Below are positions 20,972 to 31,882 of a stretch of DNA of 64,000 nucleotides, piece after piece. This DNA comes from Aquiluna sp. GTDB taxonomy: Bacteria > Actinomycetota > Actinomycetes > Actinomycetales > Microbacteriaceae. Position 1 is the stretch's first letter. Each line of letters starts with the position of its first letter. The DNA lies in contig JAFMHN010000001.1 in the NCBI GenBank assembly GCA_017854485.1, positions 1 to 64,000 of the forward strand. Direction: 5' to 3'. The position numbers were made by a program, and so were the translations under genes. Below the pieces are notes generated by a model, which made no database searches, had not been told where the DNA came from, and worked only from the letters and a program-made list of their open reading frames with translations.

Positions 20972-21946
20972 CTAGAGAAGATCGGAGATTACAGATTCGG
21001 TGTCAGGAATACCTAGCTCACTCGCCCGCTTATCTGCGGTGGCAAGTAGTCTCCTGATCCTTCCAGCTACCGCATCTTTTGTCATTGGCGGGTTGGCCAG
21101 TCTGCCCAGTTCATCAAGTGAAGCGTCTTTATGATTTAGCCTCAGCTCACCTGCGTACTTTAGGTGCTCGGGCGCTTCGTCCCCGAGTATTTCAAGGGCC
21201 CGTTGCACTCTGGCGCCAGCAGCCACGGCGGCCTGGGCGCTCCTTCTAAGGTTCGCATCGTCAAAGTTCGCAAGCCGGTTGGCCACTCCCCTGATTTCCC
21301 TGCGATTACGAAGCTCTTCCCACTTCTCGACCTGCTCCACGCATCCCATTTGCTTGAGAAGTTCGGTGATGGCTTCGCCGTCTCTAACAACCACCCGATA
21401 CACATTTCGCACTTCTCTAGCCTTGGCGGCAACCCCAAGCCTTCTGGCCACGCCAACTAAGGCCATCGCCGATTCGTTTCCTGGGGCTGTTACCTCTAGC
21501 GAGGTGGAACGACCCGGGTCGGTAAGGCTGCCATGGGCAAGGAATGCTCCGCGCCAAACTGCCTTAGCTTCATCCAGTGTTGAGCTAATCAAAGTCGCCG
21601 GAAGCCCGCGAACCGGCCTTCCGCGATTGTCAATGAGGCCGGTCTGACGAGCGAGCAATTCGCCGTCGCGCAAAACCCTGATTTGATAGCCACTGTTTTT
21701 GCGCAGCCCACCCGCCTGTACCACTGACAGCTCTGACTGGATGCCATAAAGTTCTGAGATTGATTTGGTTAGGCGTCTTGCAAGGGTGGCTGAGTCAAGC
21801 TCTACTTCAATGGCGATACGACCGGAGATCAGGTGCAGTCCGCCGCAGAACCTTAGAACAGTTGCCAATTCAGCGGCTCGCTCAAGCCCGGTTCGCACCG
21901 GAACCCGTGCCAACTCTTCTTTGATCTGTTGCGTCAGTGCCATCAT
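20972..21946 (-). CDS. whiA: WhiA DNA-binding protein
   Basis: 'KEELARVPV...[15 protein letters not shown]...[34 protein letters not shown]'. Confidence 0.96.
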   Translation of the reverse strand: MMALTQQIKEELARVPVRTGLERAAELATVLRFCGGLHLISGRIAIEVELDSATLARRLTKSISELYGIQSELSVVQAGGLRKNSGYQIRVLRDGELLARQTGLIDNRGRPVRGLPATLISSTLDEAKAVWRGAFLAHGSLTDPGRSTSLEVTAPGNESAMALVGVARRLGVAAKAREVRNVYRVVVRDGEAITELLKQMGCVEQVEKWEELRNRREIRGVANRLANFDDANLRRSAQAAVAAGARVQRALEILGDEAPEHLKYAGELRLNHKDASLDELGRLANPPMTKDAVAGRIRRLLATADKRASELGIPDTESVISDLL

Positions 21947-22818
21947 TACTCTCTACCTAAATCACGGTGTGAAATTGCGACGGTAATTTCCGGATCCAGA
22001 GCTAACCTAGCCCCAATTTCGTTGGCGAGTGCAACCGAGCGGTGCTTTCCACCGGTGCAGCCAATTGCTATGGTCGCAAATCGCTTATTCTCTCGTCGAT
22101 ACCCTGCTAAGACTGTCTGAAGGACCTTGAGGTAGTTTTCTTCAAATTCCCTGACGCCAGGCTGGTCCAAAACGTATTCTGAAACCTGTTGGTCGTTGCC
22201 GGATTTTGCCCTGAGGTTCTCTTGCCAGTGTGGGTTGGCTATAAACCTGGCATCGGCCACCATGTCGGCATCGGCTGGTAAACCGTATTTAAAGCCAAAG
22301 CTCATCACGTTCACCTTGAACGTTTTCGACTGCCCCGCGAAGGCCTCGGCAACTCGGTTGGTCAGTTGGTGAACATTAGAATCCGAGGTGTCAAAGACTA
22401 TGTCAGCGCTTTCCCTGAGGCTCAATAGCAGGTTGCGCTCGGCAACAATGCCGTCCATCACTCGCCCATCGCCTTGCAGCGGGTGAGGTCTTCTCACCGA
22501 TTCGAAGCGCTTCACCAGCGCGGCATCATTTGCTTCGAGAAACAGCACCCTCACCGCAATCTCACTCGCGCGCAGTTTTTGGATATAGTCCTGCAGTTCG
22601 GTGAAGAACTCACCGCCGCGAACGTCGATGATCACTGCAACTCGAGCAAGCGTTTCTTTGCCCATTGCGAACAGGTCGCTAATTGGTAGCAGTAGCTGCG
22701 GAGGAAGATTGTCAATCACGTACCAACCTTGGTCCTCAAGGGCATTACCAACGGTTGATCTACCGGCGCCAGACATGCCTGTAACCACCAGTAGTTCTGG
22801 TCGCTTTCCTGATTCCAT
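21946..22818 (-). CDS. rapZ: RNase adapter protein RapZ (YvcJ family)
   Basis: '[32 protein letters not shown]...[19 protein letters not shown]'. Start placed at ATG 22818 (MESGKRPE); ORF track extends into uvrC. Confidence 0.95.
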   Translation of the reverse strand: MESGKRPELLVVTGMSGAGRSTVGNALEDQGWYVIDNLPPQLLLPISDLFAMGKETLARVAVIIDVRGGEFFTELQDYIQKLRASEIAVRVLFLEANDAALVKRFESVRRPHPLQGDGRVMDGIVAERNLLLSLRESADIVFDTSDSNVHQLTNRVAEAFAGQSKTFKVNVMSFGFKYGLPADADMVADARFIANPHWQENLRAKSGNDQQVSEYVLDQPGVREFEENYLKVLQTVLAGYRRENKRFATIAIGCTGGKHRSVALANEIGARLALDPEITVAISHRDLGRE

Positions 22819-22879
22819 GTCCCCGCCGTTCAGCTTGAAAACTAGGTTAGCGCTTCGGCGTGTCGCGCGACACTGGTTT

Positions 22880-24727
22880 TTAAGAATCGGAGAGGTGATC
22901 GGCCACAATCTTGGCCAGTTTGTCTCCGAAACCTGGCAACGAGGCAATTTCAGCTTCGCTGGCTAGCTTTAGTCTTTTGATTGATCCAAACTTTCGAAGC
23001 AGCAACCTTGCCTTCTGCTCACCAAGCCCCGGTATCTCGAGCAGCGCCGAAGATATGCCCTTGCTTCTCGTTGCTCGTTGCGCGCTGATTGCAAACCGAT
23101 GAGCTTCGTCACGAATTCGCTGCAAAAGGAATAGCTCCTCGGAGGTCCGAGGCAATATCGTCGGATAGCTCGTGCCCGAAACGTAAACCTCTTCGAGGCG
23201 CTTGGCCAAAGAGATCACACCAATTCCCGCTATGCCGCTCTCAACTAGGGCACGCTCGGCTGCGTGCAGCTGTGGCAGACCGCCATCAATAACCATCAGT
23301 GAAGGTCGATAACTGAATTTCTCTCCCGGTTCATCAGATGCCAGGTACTTCAGCCTTCGGAGCAACACCTGATATATCGACTCGGTGTCATCGGCAGTTT
23401 CAAGGTTGAACTTTCGATACTGATCCTTACGGGGCAAGCCATCTTCAAAGACGACCATTGACCCAACCGTGCCCGAACCGGACAGGTGCGAGATGTCATA
23501 GCACTCAATGCGCAGCGGCGCATTTTCAAGGCCGAGCGCCTTCTGCAGCCCGGATAGAGCCTCTGCACGGGCACTAAAGTCAGAGACTCGCTTTAGCTTG
23601 TAATTGGTAAGCGCGTGCTTTGCGTTCTGGCTCGCGGTAGAGAGCAAAGCTGCCTTATCTCCTCGTTTGGGAGCGGCTATGGTTGTGGCCTTCGCTCTGA
23701 GCTCAGTCAGCCAAACCTCTAGAGCTGCTTGGTCATTTGGAAGTTCAGACACCAAAATCTGCTTGGGCACCTCCGGCGCCTGGGACTTGCCATTTGGCGA
23801 GTAAATCTCTTGGAGTAGGTATTCCAGAAGGTCGGCATTGCTCCGGTCTAGCTCCAAGTCAACCACCAGTGAACGTGTTCCTCTGATCCTGCCGCCACGA
23901 ACGATGAAGATAGATACTGCAGCTGAAAGTTCGTCTCTGGCAAGACCAATCAGGTCCGCGTCCACTTTCTGATCAAGCACGACGGTTGATTTTTCGAGCA
24001 CCGATTCCAGCGCGGCAATGTCATCCCGGAGTCTTGCTGCTAACTCGAAGTTCTGCTCGTCACTGGCGGTCTGCATTCGCTTTCTAAGGCTTGCTACGTG
24101 GCCCTGGTCGCCGGAGCCAATAAAGTCGCCAAGTCTCTTGGCAAGTGCTTTGTGATCGTGCTTGCTGATCCTGTCAACGCAAGGAGCCGCGCACTTTCCA
24201 ATCTCAGCTAGCAGGCATGGTCGCCCGGTTCGCTTCGCCCTTTGGTAAACCCCCGACGAGCAGCTTCGCACCGGGTAAACCCTTAGCAGCGAATCAAGAG
24301 TGTCTCGGATCGCCCAGCTCTGTGTATAGGGACCGAAATAGCGAACTCCGGATAGTTCTCGATTTCTGGTCACAAAAGCGCGAGGCGCCTCGTCCTTCAT
24401 CGAAATTCCGAGATACGGGTAGGACTTGTCATCGCGAAACCGAACGTTAAACGGGGGCTCAAACTCCTTGATCCAAGTGAATTCGAGTTGGAGCGCCTCA
24501 TATTCACTTGCAACGATGGTCCATTTCACATCGCTGGCACTCAGGAGCATCCGTTGGGTGCGTTCGTGCAGCGATTTCAGTGGTCCAAAGTAGTTTGAAA
24601 GCCTTGCCCGGAGGTTTTTCGCTTTTCCGACGTACAGCACTCGACCGGTTGCATCCAGGAACCGGTAGACGCCAGGCTCGGTTGGAATCTCCGAGGTCTT
24701 GGGCCTGAATGCCAGATCGTTTGCCAT
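22880..24727 (-). CDS. uvrC: Excinuclease ABC subunit C
   Basis: 'PGVYRFLDATGRVLYVGKAKNLRARLSNYF...CYDISHLSGSGTVGSMVVFEDG' plus C-terminal HhH. Confidence 0.97.
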   Translation of the reverse strand: MANDLAFRPKTSEIPTEPGVYRFLDATGRVLYVGKAKNLRARLSNYFGPLKSLHERTQRMLLSASDVKWTIVASEYEALQLEFTWIKEFEPPFNVRFRDDKSYPYLGISMKDEAPRAFVTRNRELSGVRYFGPYTQSWAIRDTLDSLLRVYPVRSCSSGVYQRAKRTGRPCLLAEIGKCAAPCVDRISKHDHKALAKRLGDFIGSGDQGHVASLRKRMQTASDEQNFELAARLRDDIAALESVLEKSTVVLDQKVDADLIGLARDELSAAVSIFIVRGGRIRGTRSLVVDLELDRSNADLLEYLLQEIYSPNGKSQAPEVPKQILVSELPNDQAALEVWLTELRAKATTIAAPKRGDKAALLSTASQNAKHALTNYKLKRVSDFSARAEALSGLQKALGLENAPLRIECYDISHLSGSGTVGSMVVFEDGLPRKDQYRKFNLETADDTESIYQVLLRRLKYLASDEPGEKFSYRPSLMVIDGGLPQLHAAERALVESGIAGIGVISLAKRLEEVYVSGTSYPTILPRTSEELFLLQRIRDEAHRFAISAQRATRSKGISSALLEIPGLGEQKARLLLRKFGSIKRLKLASEAEIASLPGFGDKLAKIVADHLSDS

Positions 24728-24729
24728 CG

Positions 24730-27576
24730 CTACAAAATCTCTGCCAGGAACCTACCGGTGTGACTCTGGCTAACTTTCGCAACCTGCTCCGGGGTTCCCT
24801 CGGCAACCACCGTTCCACCTCCAGAACCACCTTCTGGACCCATGTCAATCACCCAGTCTGCAGAGCGGATCACGTCCAGGTTGTGCTCAATAACTATCGC
24901 GGTGTTTCCCTTGTCAACCAGGTTGTTCAAGACGCTCAGAAGCTTGTTAACGTCCTCGAAGTGGAGTCCTGTTGTGGGTTCATCTAGGACATAAATCGTT
25001 CTGCCGGTGGAGCGGCGCTGGAGCTCGGTGGCAAGTTTGACTCGCTGAGCCTCGCCTCCGGAGAGCGTCGTTGCACTCTGACCCAGCCTCACGTATCCAA
25101 GTCCAACGTCGACCAGGGTTTGTAGGTATCTGGCTATGGAGTTAATCGGCGCAAAGAATTCTGCGGCATCGGCAATCGGCATGTTTAGCACATCTCCGAT
25201 TGACTTGCCCTTATAGAGCACCTGCAGGGTCTCTCGGTTATATCTGGCTCCCTTGCAGTCTTCACACAGCACATAAACATCCGGCAGGAAGTTCATCTCA
25301 ATTTTGATTGTTCCGTCACCGGAACAGGTTTCACAGCGTCCACCCTTGACGTTGAATGAGAACCGTCCCTGAAGATATCCGCGGACCTTGGATTCTTGGG
25401 TGTCTGCAAACAGCTTTCTGATGTGGTCGAAGACACCGGTGTAGGTTGCGGGATTTGACCTTGGTGTTCTGCCAATTGGAGCTTGGTCAACATGCACGAC
25501 CTTGTCTAGAAGCTCGACGCCCTCAACCCGTGTGTGTTTGCCAGCAACAGATTTGGCTCCGTTTAGACGCTGCGCTAAAACCTCGTAGAGCACGTCGTTG
25601 ACCAGCGAGGACTTCCCTGAGCCGCTTACACCGGTGACTGCGGTCATAACTCCTAGCGGAAATTTAACATCAACATTCTTGAGGTTGTTCTCTCTGGCAC
25701 CGACAACTTTCAGGCCACCGCCTGGCTTTGCCTTCCTGCGCTTTTTTGGAGTCTCAATCTTCAGTTGCTCTGACAGGTAGGCACCGGTAATCGAATTCTG
25801 ATTCTTTAGCAGGGCTGCATAGCTGCCGGAGTGGACAACCTCGCCACCGTTGACGCCCGCTCCGGGTCCGATATCCACCAGCCAGTCGGCAGCACGAATC
25901 GTGTCCTCGTCGTGCTCGACAACGATGAGTGTGTTGCCAAGGTCTCGGAGCTTTATGAGCGTCTCAATCAGGCGCAGGTTGTCTCGCTGGTGGAGTCCAA
26001 TTGATGGCTCGTCCAACACGTAGAGCACTCCAGTCAGGCCAGCTCCTATTTGGGTGGCGAGTCTGATTCGTTGAGCTTCTCCCCCGGAAAGTGAACCGGC
26101 TGCCCTTTCCAGAGAAAGGTAGTCGAGCCCAACAGCTAGCAGGAAGTCCAGCCTGGCACGAATCTCTCTGAGTACCTGGGCTGCAATTTTTGACTCCCTC
26201 TCGCTCAGGTCCAACGAATCGAAGAAATCGTGAGATTCACCAAGGGATATTTGAGCCACGTCGTGAATGGACTTACCGTGCACTGTTACTGCAAGCACTT
26301 CTGGCCGTAGTCTTGCACCATCGCAGGCGGGACATGGAATTTCGCGAAGGTAATCAGCCCATTTTGCCCGTGCCCAATCGCTGTCGGACTCTAGATATTT
26401 GCGCTCGATATACGGCAGAACGCCCTCAAAGCCAGAGGTGTAGCGCATTTCACGACCGTACTTCGAGCGCCACTTCACCTGCACCTCAAAGTCGTTGCCG
26501 TTGAGGATTGCGTCCCGGGTGGACTCCGACAGCTTCTTCCAGGGGGTATCCAGGTTGAACTCAAGATCTGCCGCTAATCCCTGAAGTAGTCTCACGAAAT
26601 AGGAATACAGGCCCTTGCCCTGGGTGGACCAGGGCAAAATTACTCCCTGGTTGATGCTGGCAGCTTCGTCCCCAATTACCAGATCCTTGTCCACCGCCAT
26701 TTTGGTGCCAAGTCCGGTGCAAACCTGGCAGGCACCAAAGGGAGCGTTGAAGGAAAAGGTTCTCGGCTCAATCTCGGTAAGGGCCAAATCGTGCTCATTT
26801 GGACAGCTCAGGTTCTCGGAAAAGACACGTTGGGTTTTGAGGTCGATGAAGTCCACGACTATCCGACCACCTGCAAGCTTAAGTGCGGTTTCTACCGAGT
26901 CAGTGATTCTCGACTGCGCCTCCGGCTTCACTACCAGGCGATCAACAACCACCGATATGTCGTGCTTGTAGCTCTTTTTTAGCGCCTTGGCTTCGGCAAG
27001 CACCACGGTTTCGCCGTCTATCACGGCCCTGGCATAGCCCTGGGACTGAAGTGAGACAAACAGGTCTTGGAACTCCCCCTTCTTCTGCACCACTATTGGC
27101 GCGAGAAGTTGAAACTTTGTACCGGTCTCGAGCGCCAAGAGCTGGTCGACAATCGCCTGTGGGGTTTGCTTTGAAATTACCTCGTTGCAGACATGGCAGT
27201 GCGGCACGCCGATTCTCGCCCACAGCAGCCTCAGGTAATCGTGGATCTCGGTGATTGTTCCAACTGTTGACCGAGGGTTTCTGTTTGTGGATTTTTGGTC
27301 AATGGAAACTGCCGGGCTCAATCCCTCAATGAAATCTACGTCCGGTCTGTCTACCTGGCCGAGAAACTGTCTTGCGTAGGCGCTTAGGGATTCGACATAT
27401 CGGCGCTGTCCCTCGGCGAAAATCGTGTCGAAAGCAAGCGATGACTTACCGGAACCACTCAGGCCAGTAAAGACGATCATCGCGTCTCTTGGGAGCTCTA
27501 AATCAAGATTCTTTAGGTTGTGAACTCTCGCGCCTTTGATGGCTAATTTTGCACCTTTAGGCTGCTGAATTGTCAT
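24730..27576 (-). CDS. uvrA: Excinuclease ABC subunit A
   Basis: Two ABC domains, zinc fingers ([14 protein letters not shown]), '[38 protein letters not shown]'. Confidence 0.98.
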   Translation of the reverse strand: MTIQQPKGAKLAIKGARVHNLKNLDLELPRDAMIVFTGLSGSGKSSLAFDTIFAEGQRRYVESLSAYARQFLGQVDRPDVDFIEGLSPAVSIDQKSTNRNPRSTVGTITEIHDYLRLLWARIGVPHCHVCNEVISKQTPQAIVDQLLALETGTKFQLLAPIVVQKKGEFQDLFVSLQSQGYARAVIDGETVVLAEAKALKKSYKHDISVVVDRLVVKPEAQSRITDSVETALKLAGGRIVVDFIDLKTQRVFSENLSCPNEHDLALTEIEPRTFSFNAPFGACQVCTGLGTKMAVDKDLVIGDEAASINQGVILPWSTQGKGLYSYFVRLLQGLAADLEFNLDTPWKKLSESTRDAILNGNDFEVQVKWRSKYGREMRYTSGFEGVLPYIERKYLESDSDWARAKWADYLREIPCPACDGARLRPEVLAVTVHGKSIHDVAQISLGESHDFFDSLDLSERESKIAAQVLREIRARLDFLLAVGLDYLSLERAAGSLSGGEAQRIRLATQIGAGLTGVLYVLDEPSIGLHQRDNLRLIETLIKLRDLGNTLIVVEHDEDTIRAADWLVDIGPGAGVNGGEVVHSGSYAALLKNQNSITGAYLSEQLKIETPKKRRKAKPGGGLKVVGARENNLKNVDVKFPLGVMTAVTGVSGSGKSSLVNDVLYEVLAQRLNGAKSVAGKHTRVEGVELLDKVVHVDQAPIGRTPRSNPATYTGVFDHIRKLFADTQESKVRGYLQGRFSFNVKGGRCETCSGDGTIKIEMNFLPDVYVLCEDCKGARYNRETLQVLYKGKSIGDVLNMPIADAAEFFAPINSIARYLQTLVDVGLGYVRLGQSATTLSGGEAQRVKLATELQRRSTGRTIYVLDEPTTGLHFEDVNKLLSVLNNLVDKGNTAIVIEHNLDVIRSADWVIDMGPEGGSGGGTVVAEGTPEQVAKVSQSHTGRFLAEIL

Positions 27577-27585
27577 TGAACAAGT

Positions 27586-29649
27586 TTAGGCATGTCCTGC
27601 TCGTTCAAAAGCTCGCAACTCCTTTTTTAGTTCCGATATCTCGTCTCTAATTCGTGCTGCCAATTCAAACTTCAGTTCCGAGGCCGCCAACTTCATCTGG
27701 GCATCGAGTTCAAGCACAGTCTTTAGAATTTCTTGCTGCCCGGCAGCACCAATTGCAGGGCGCCCGCGTGCCTTTGTTCCGGCCTTCTTGCTTGACTGCA
27801 TGCTCAGTTCAGCGACCAGCTTTTCGGTGTCAACTTCTTCCCGTTGCAGGCTGTCAGTGATGTCAGCAATTTTCTTTCGTAGTGGTTGCGGATCCACGCC
27901 CATCTTCTTGTTATATGCGATCTGCTTATCGCGTCGACGATTGGTTTCGTCAATTGCCCGGGTCATGGACTTGGTCATTACATCGGCATACATGTGAACT
28001 TCACCATTGACGTTTCTAGCGGCGCGACCGATGGTCTGAATCAAAGAGGTCGTGGACCTCAGGAAGCCCTCCTTGTCGGCGTCCAAGATGGCAACAAGTG
28101 ACACTTCAGGAAGGTCCAGACCCTCTCGGAGCAAGTTGATTCCAACCAGAACGTCGAAGATTCCCTGCCTGAGTTCTCTTAGTAACTCGACGCGTCTCAA
28201 GGTATCGACGTCGGAGTGGAGGTAGCGGACTCGGACTCCCATTTCGGTGAAGTACTCGGTGACCTCTTCGGCCAGTCTTTTGGTGAGCGTTGTCACCAGA
28301 ACTCGCTCATTCTTTTCGGTTCTAGTCCTGATTTCATCCAGCAGGTCATCAATTTGTCCCTTGGCGGGTTTGACGACGATTTGAGGATCAACCAGGCCGG
28401 TTGGGCGAATGATTTGCTCGACTACTCCGTCCGACTTCTCTAGTTCGTATTTGGCAGGGGTTGCCGACAGGTAAACGGTTTGCCCGGTGCGCTCCAAGAA
28501 TTCTTCAAAGCGCAGTGGTCGGTTATCAAGCGCAGAGGGCAAGCGGAATCCGTGCTCAACCAGTGTTCGCTTCCTGGATGAGTCCCCCATGTACATAGCC
28601 CCGATTTGCGGGACGGTTACGTGAGACTCATCAATGACTGTCAGGAAGTCCTCTGGGAAGTAATCCAAGAGACAGGCCGGCGGCTCCCCGGTTGCGCGCT
28701 GATCAATGTGCTTCGAGTAATTCTCGATGCCCGAACAAAAGCCAAGCTCACGAATCATTTCCAAGTCAAACGTGGTTCGCATCTTTATGCGCTGTGCTTC
28801 TAGGAGCTTTCCCTGGCCTTCGAGTTCTCGGTACCGCTGCTCCAGCTCGTTCTCGATGTCCTCAATTGCCTTACCCATCCGCTCCACTGGCGCAACATAG
28901 TAAGAGGCTGGGTAGATCGCGACACTGTCGCGCTCCATCAGGATTTCACCGGTTAGTGGGTGAATTCTGTAGATCTTTTCGATCTCGTCCCCGAAGAATT
29001 CGATTCGAGTTGCTTCCTCATCGTAGACAGCGATGATCTCTACCGTGTCACCCTTTACCCGGAAATTACCGCGGGTAAATTCAATGTCATTGCGCTGATA
29101 CTGGATTGCTACCAGGGCACGAATCAGATCGTCTCGGTCAATCACCTGCCCAACCTTCAGTGGCAAAGATTGCGCCAGATACTCCTTTGGGGCACCCAAA
29201 CCGTAGATGCAGGAGACCGTTGCAACCACAATCACGTCTCGTCTTGACAGCAGCGACATGGTCGCTGAGTATCTGAGACGTTCAACCTCTTCATTGATCG
29301 AGGAGTCCTTCTCGATAAAGGTGTCGGTTTGTGGAACGTAAGCTTCGGGCTGGTAGTAGTCGTAGTAGCTGACGAAGTACTCGACTGCGTTCTCGGGAAA
29401 CATCTCGCGCAGTTCACTGGCCAATTGAGCAGCAAGGGTTTTGTTGTGGGCAATTACCAGCGTTGGTCGCTGCAGTTTCTCAACCAACCAGGCGGTGGTT
29501 GCGGACTTACCGGTTCCAGTTGCACCCAACAACACAACATCTCGCTCGCCGGCATTGATGCGCTCGGTGAGTTCAGCAATGGCGTTCGGTTGGTCTCCGG
29601 CTGGTGAGTAGGGGCTGACTACCTTGAAGGGCGTGGTTACCTCTTCCAT
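27586..29649 (-). CDS. uvrB: Excinuclease ABC subunit B
   Basis: '[16 protein letters not shown]...[16 protein letters not shown]...[30 protein letters not shown]'. Start at ATG 29649 overlaps the coaE stop by 1 nt; ORF track extends to 29718. Confidence 0.97.
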   Translation of the reverse strand: MEEVTTPFKVVSPYSPAGDQPNAIAELTERINAGERDVVLLGATGTGKSATTAWLVEKLQRPTLVIAHNKTLAAQLASELREMFPENAVEYFVSYYDYYQPEAYVPQTDTFIEKDSSINEEVERLRYSATMSLLSRRDVIVVATVSCIYGLGAPKEYLAQSLPLKVGQVIDRDDLIRALVAIQYQRNDIEFTRGNFRVKGDTVEIIAVYDEEATRIEFFGDEIEKIYRIHPLTGEILMERDSVAIYPASYYVAPVERMGKAIEDIENELEQRYRELEGQGKLLEAQRIKMRTTFDLEMIRELGFCSGIENYSKHIDQRATGEPPACLLDYFPEDFLTVIDESHVTVPQIGAMYMGDSSRKRTLVEHGFRLPSALDNRPLRFEEFLERTGQTVYLSATPAKYELEKSDGVVEQIIRPTGLVDPQIVVKPAKGQIDDLLDEIRTRTEKNERVLVTTLTKRLAEEVTEYFTEMGVRVRYLHSDVDTLRRVELLRELRQGIFDVLVGINLLREGLDLPEVSLVAILDADKEGFLRSTTSLIQTIGRAARNVNGEVHMYADVMTKSMTRAIDETNRRRDKQIAYNKKMGVDPQPLRKKIADITDSLQREEVDTEKLVAELSMQSSKKAGTKARGRPAIGAAGQQEILKTVLELDAQMKLAASELKFELAARIRDEISELKKELRAFERAGHA

Positions 29650-30236
29650 CAGTTGGTCCCTGCGGTTAGCTCGAGGTATGTGCTTGCCGACTTGGACAGC
29701 AGCTCCTCCATGCTGCAATCAGAGCTAATCACCGTGTCTGCAATTGACTCGCGCTCCTGGTCGCTTGATTGGGCATGGATTCTTGCTCTGGCGGCCTGTT
29801 CTGTCATTCCCCGGTGTTGAATCAGTCGCTGCACCCTGCTCTCCACTGGAGCGCTGACAGCGATGATGTGGTCAAACTTCAGTGGTGATTTCGTTTCAAC
29901 GAGCAGCGGAATTGTGTACACCACAACACCGTCAATGTTCTTGATGCGCTCACTGGCAAGTTGTTGAATTAGGGGATGCAAGATTGATTCAAGTCGCTTG
30001 CGACTTTGCTCGTCGGAGAATGCGATTGTAGCCAGTGCCTGACGGTCTAAGGATCCGTCTGCTGCTATTACCGATGGTCCGAAGGCTTGGACTACTGATG
30101 CTAGACCCGCAGATCCCGGCTCCACAACCTCGCGGGCAAGCAGATCGGCGTCGATCTCGGTGGCGCCAAGCGCTACAAACTGTCTTGCCACGGTTGACTT
30201 ACCCGAGGCAATTCCACCGGTGAGTGCAATCAGCAT
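29649..30236 (-). CDS. coaE: Dephospho-CoA kinase
   Basis: '[40 protein letters not shown]'. Confidence 0.95.
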   Translation of the reverse strand: MLIALTGGIASGKSTVARQFVALGATEIDADLLAREVVEPGSAGLASVVQAFGPSVIAADGSLDRQALATIAFSDEQSRKRLESILHPLIQQLASERIKNIDGVVVYTIPLLVETKSPLKFDHIIAVSAPVESRVQRLIQHRGMTEQAARARIHAQSSDQERESIADTVISSDCSMEELLSKSASTYLELTAGTN

Positions 30237-30249
30237 AGATATAAGGATA

Positions 30250-30290
30250 AAGAAAAAGAGGGAGTGCCGTTGGCACTCCCTCTTATCTAA
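30250..30290 (-). terminator. Intrinsic terminator downstream of rpsA
   Basis: Perfect 13-bp stem AAGAGGGAGTGCC / GGCACTCCCTCTT with 3-nt loop (30256-30284) followed on the minus strand by a T-rich tract. Confidence 0.9.
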
Positions 30291-30300
30291 ATGCTTCTTG

Positions 30301-31758
30301 TTACTTGTCTTCGCTCAGCTTGTCGCGCAGCGCTGCAAGAGATGCGTCGTCAGCAAGGGTTCCCTGGTCAGCAGTTTCACCAGAAGACGCTGTGGCCTCC
30401 TGCGCTGGAGCTGTGTCAGGAAGCGCGGCTAGGTGCTCGAAAGCAGCCTTGGCCTGAACCTTGTGAGTCTCCCAACGAGCGTGAGCCTCGGCGTACTCGG
30501 CCTCCCACTTGGTGCGAGCTTCCTCGAACCCATCTTTCCACTCGCTGGTGGCTGGGTCGAAGCCCTCTGGGTAGCGGTACTGACCCTTTTCGTCGTAGTC
30601 AGCGCTCATGCCGTAAAGCACAGGGTTGAAGTCGGTGCCTGCTGGGTCAACTTCCTCCAGAGCCTGCTTCAGTGAAAGGGAAATTCTGCGACGCTCGAGA
30701 TCGATGTCGATCAGCTTCACGAATACTTCCTGGTTCACTGACACAACCTGGTCGGCGTGCTCAACGTGCTTAGCAGAAAGCTCTGAGATGTGGACTAGGC
30801 CCTCGATGCCATCTGCGACACGCACGAACGCGCCGAATGGAACGATCTTGGTTACCTTGCCAGGGATGTACTGGCCGATAGCGTGAGTTCTAGCGAACAG
30901 CTGCCATGGGTCTTCCTGCGTGGCCTTTAGGGACAGTGAGACACGCTCACGGTCCTGGTCAACCTCAAGCACCTCAACGGTCACTTCCTGGCCAACCTCA
31001 ACTACCTCGCTGGCGTGCTCAATGTGCTTCCAGCTCAGCTCTGAAACGTGAACAAGTCCATCCACGCCGCCTAGGTCAATGAATGCACCGAAGTTTACGA
31101 TCGATGAAACAACACCGGTACGAACCTGTCCCTTGACTAGGTCGTTCAAGAAGGTGCTGCGGTTTTCGCTCTGGCTCTGCTCAAGCAGTGCGCGGCGAGA
31201 AAGAACTACGTTGTTGCGGTTCTTGTCAAGTTCTAGGATCTTGGCCTCAACTTCAGTGCCAAGGTATGGACCTAGGTCACGAACACGGCGCAGTTCGATC
31301 AGTGATGCAGGCAGGAAGCCACGGAGGCCAATGTCAACGATGACACCACCCTTAACAACTTCGATGACGGTTCCAGTAACAACGCCGTCTGCTTCCTTGA
31401 TGCGCTCGACGTCGCCCCATGCGCGCTCGTACTGTGCGCGCTTCTTGGAAAGGATTAGGCGGCCTTCTTTGTCCTCTTTCTGAAGAACAAGAGCCTCAAT
31501 TGCGTCGCCAACCTTGACAACGTCATTTGGATCTGCATCCTGGCGGATTGAAAGTTCACGGGAAGGTATTACACCCTCGGTCTTGTAGCCAACATCAAGC
31601 AGTACTTCATCGCGGTCGATCTTGACCACGGTTCCGGAGATTAGGTCTCCGTCATTAAAGAACTTGAGTGTTGCCTCAACAGCGGCTAGGAATTCTTCAG
31701 CTGAGCCGATGTCGTTTACTGCTACCTGCGTAGTTTTTGCAGTTGCTTTGGTTGCCAT
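30301..31758 (-). CDS. rpsA: 30S ribosomal protein S1
   Basis: Four S1 RNA-binding repeats ('GTVVKIDRDEVLLDVGYKTEGVIPSREL...GAFIDLGGVDGLVHVSELSWKHIEH...GAFVRVADGIEGLVHISELS'). Start placed at ATG 31758; ORF track extends to 31797. Confidence 0.97.
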   Translation of the reverse strand: MATKATAKTTQVAVNDIGSAEEFLAAVEATLKFFNDGDLISGTVVKIDRDEVLLDVGYKTEGVIPSRELSIRQDADPNDVVKVGDAIEALVLQKEDKEGRLILSKKRAQYERAWGDVERIKEADGVVTGTVIEVVKGGVIVDIGLRGFLPASLIELRRVRDLGPYLGTEVEAKILELDKNRNNVVLSRRALLEQSQSENRSTFLNDLVKGQVRTGVVSSIVNFGAFIDLGGVDGLVHVSELSWKHIEHASEVVEVGQEVTVEVLEVDQDRERVSLSLKATQEDPWQLFARTHAIGQYIPGKVTKIVPFGAFVRVADGIEGLVHISELSAKHVEHADQVVSVNQEVFVKLIDIDLERRRISLSLKQALEEVDPAGTDFNPVLYGMSADYDEKGQYRYPEGFDPATSEWKDGFEEARTKWEAEYAEAHARWETHKVQAKAAFEHLAALPDTAPAQEATASSGETADQGTLADDASLAALRDKLSEDK

Positions 31759-31783
31759 ATGTTTAGTTACTTCACTTTTATAA

Positions 31784-31832
31784 TCGGGTCGCGCCAAAAC
31801 GATTTCGGTAAATCGTTGTTTTCTTGGCCCGA
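31784..31832 (-). promoter_or_regulatory. Candidate structured 5' leader of rpsA
   Basis: Minus strand reads GCCAA-gaaaac-AACGATTT-accg-AAATCGTT-TTGGC: 8-bp perfect stem plus 5-bp outer stem across a 6-nt bulge, about 30-70 nt upstream of the rpsA start. Confidence 0.45.
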
Positions 31833-31882
31833 CGAACGGACAGGAACATGCCCTAGGGCACCAAGAAATACTAGCGTGTTTT

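Noticed and set aside
22819-22947. N-terminal extension of RapZ into uvrC
   Set aside because: Extension is non-conserved and overlaps the uvrC 3' end; ATG 22818 precedes the Walker A at the expected distance.
27565-27595. Possible LexA/SOS box upstream of uvrA (GAACAAGTTT)
   Set aside because: Half-sites are separated by only 2 nt instead of the 4 expected for GAACnnnnGTTC, and one half-site is mismatched.
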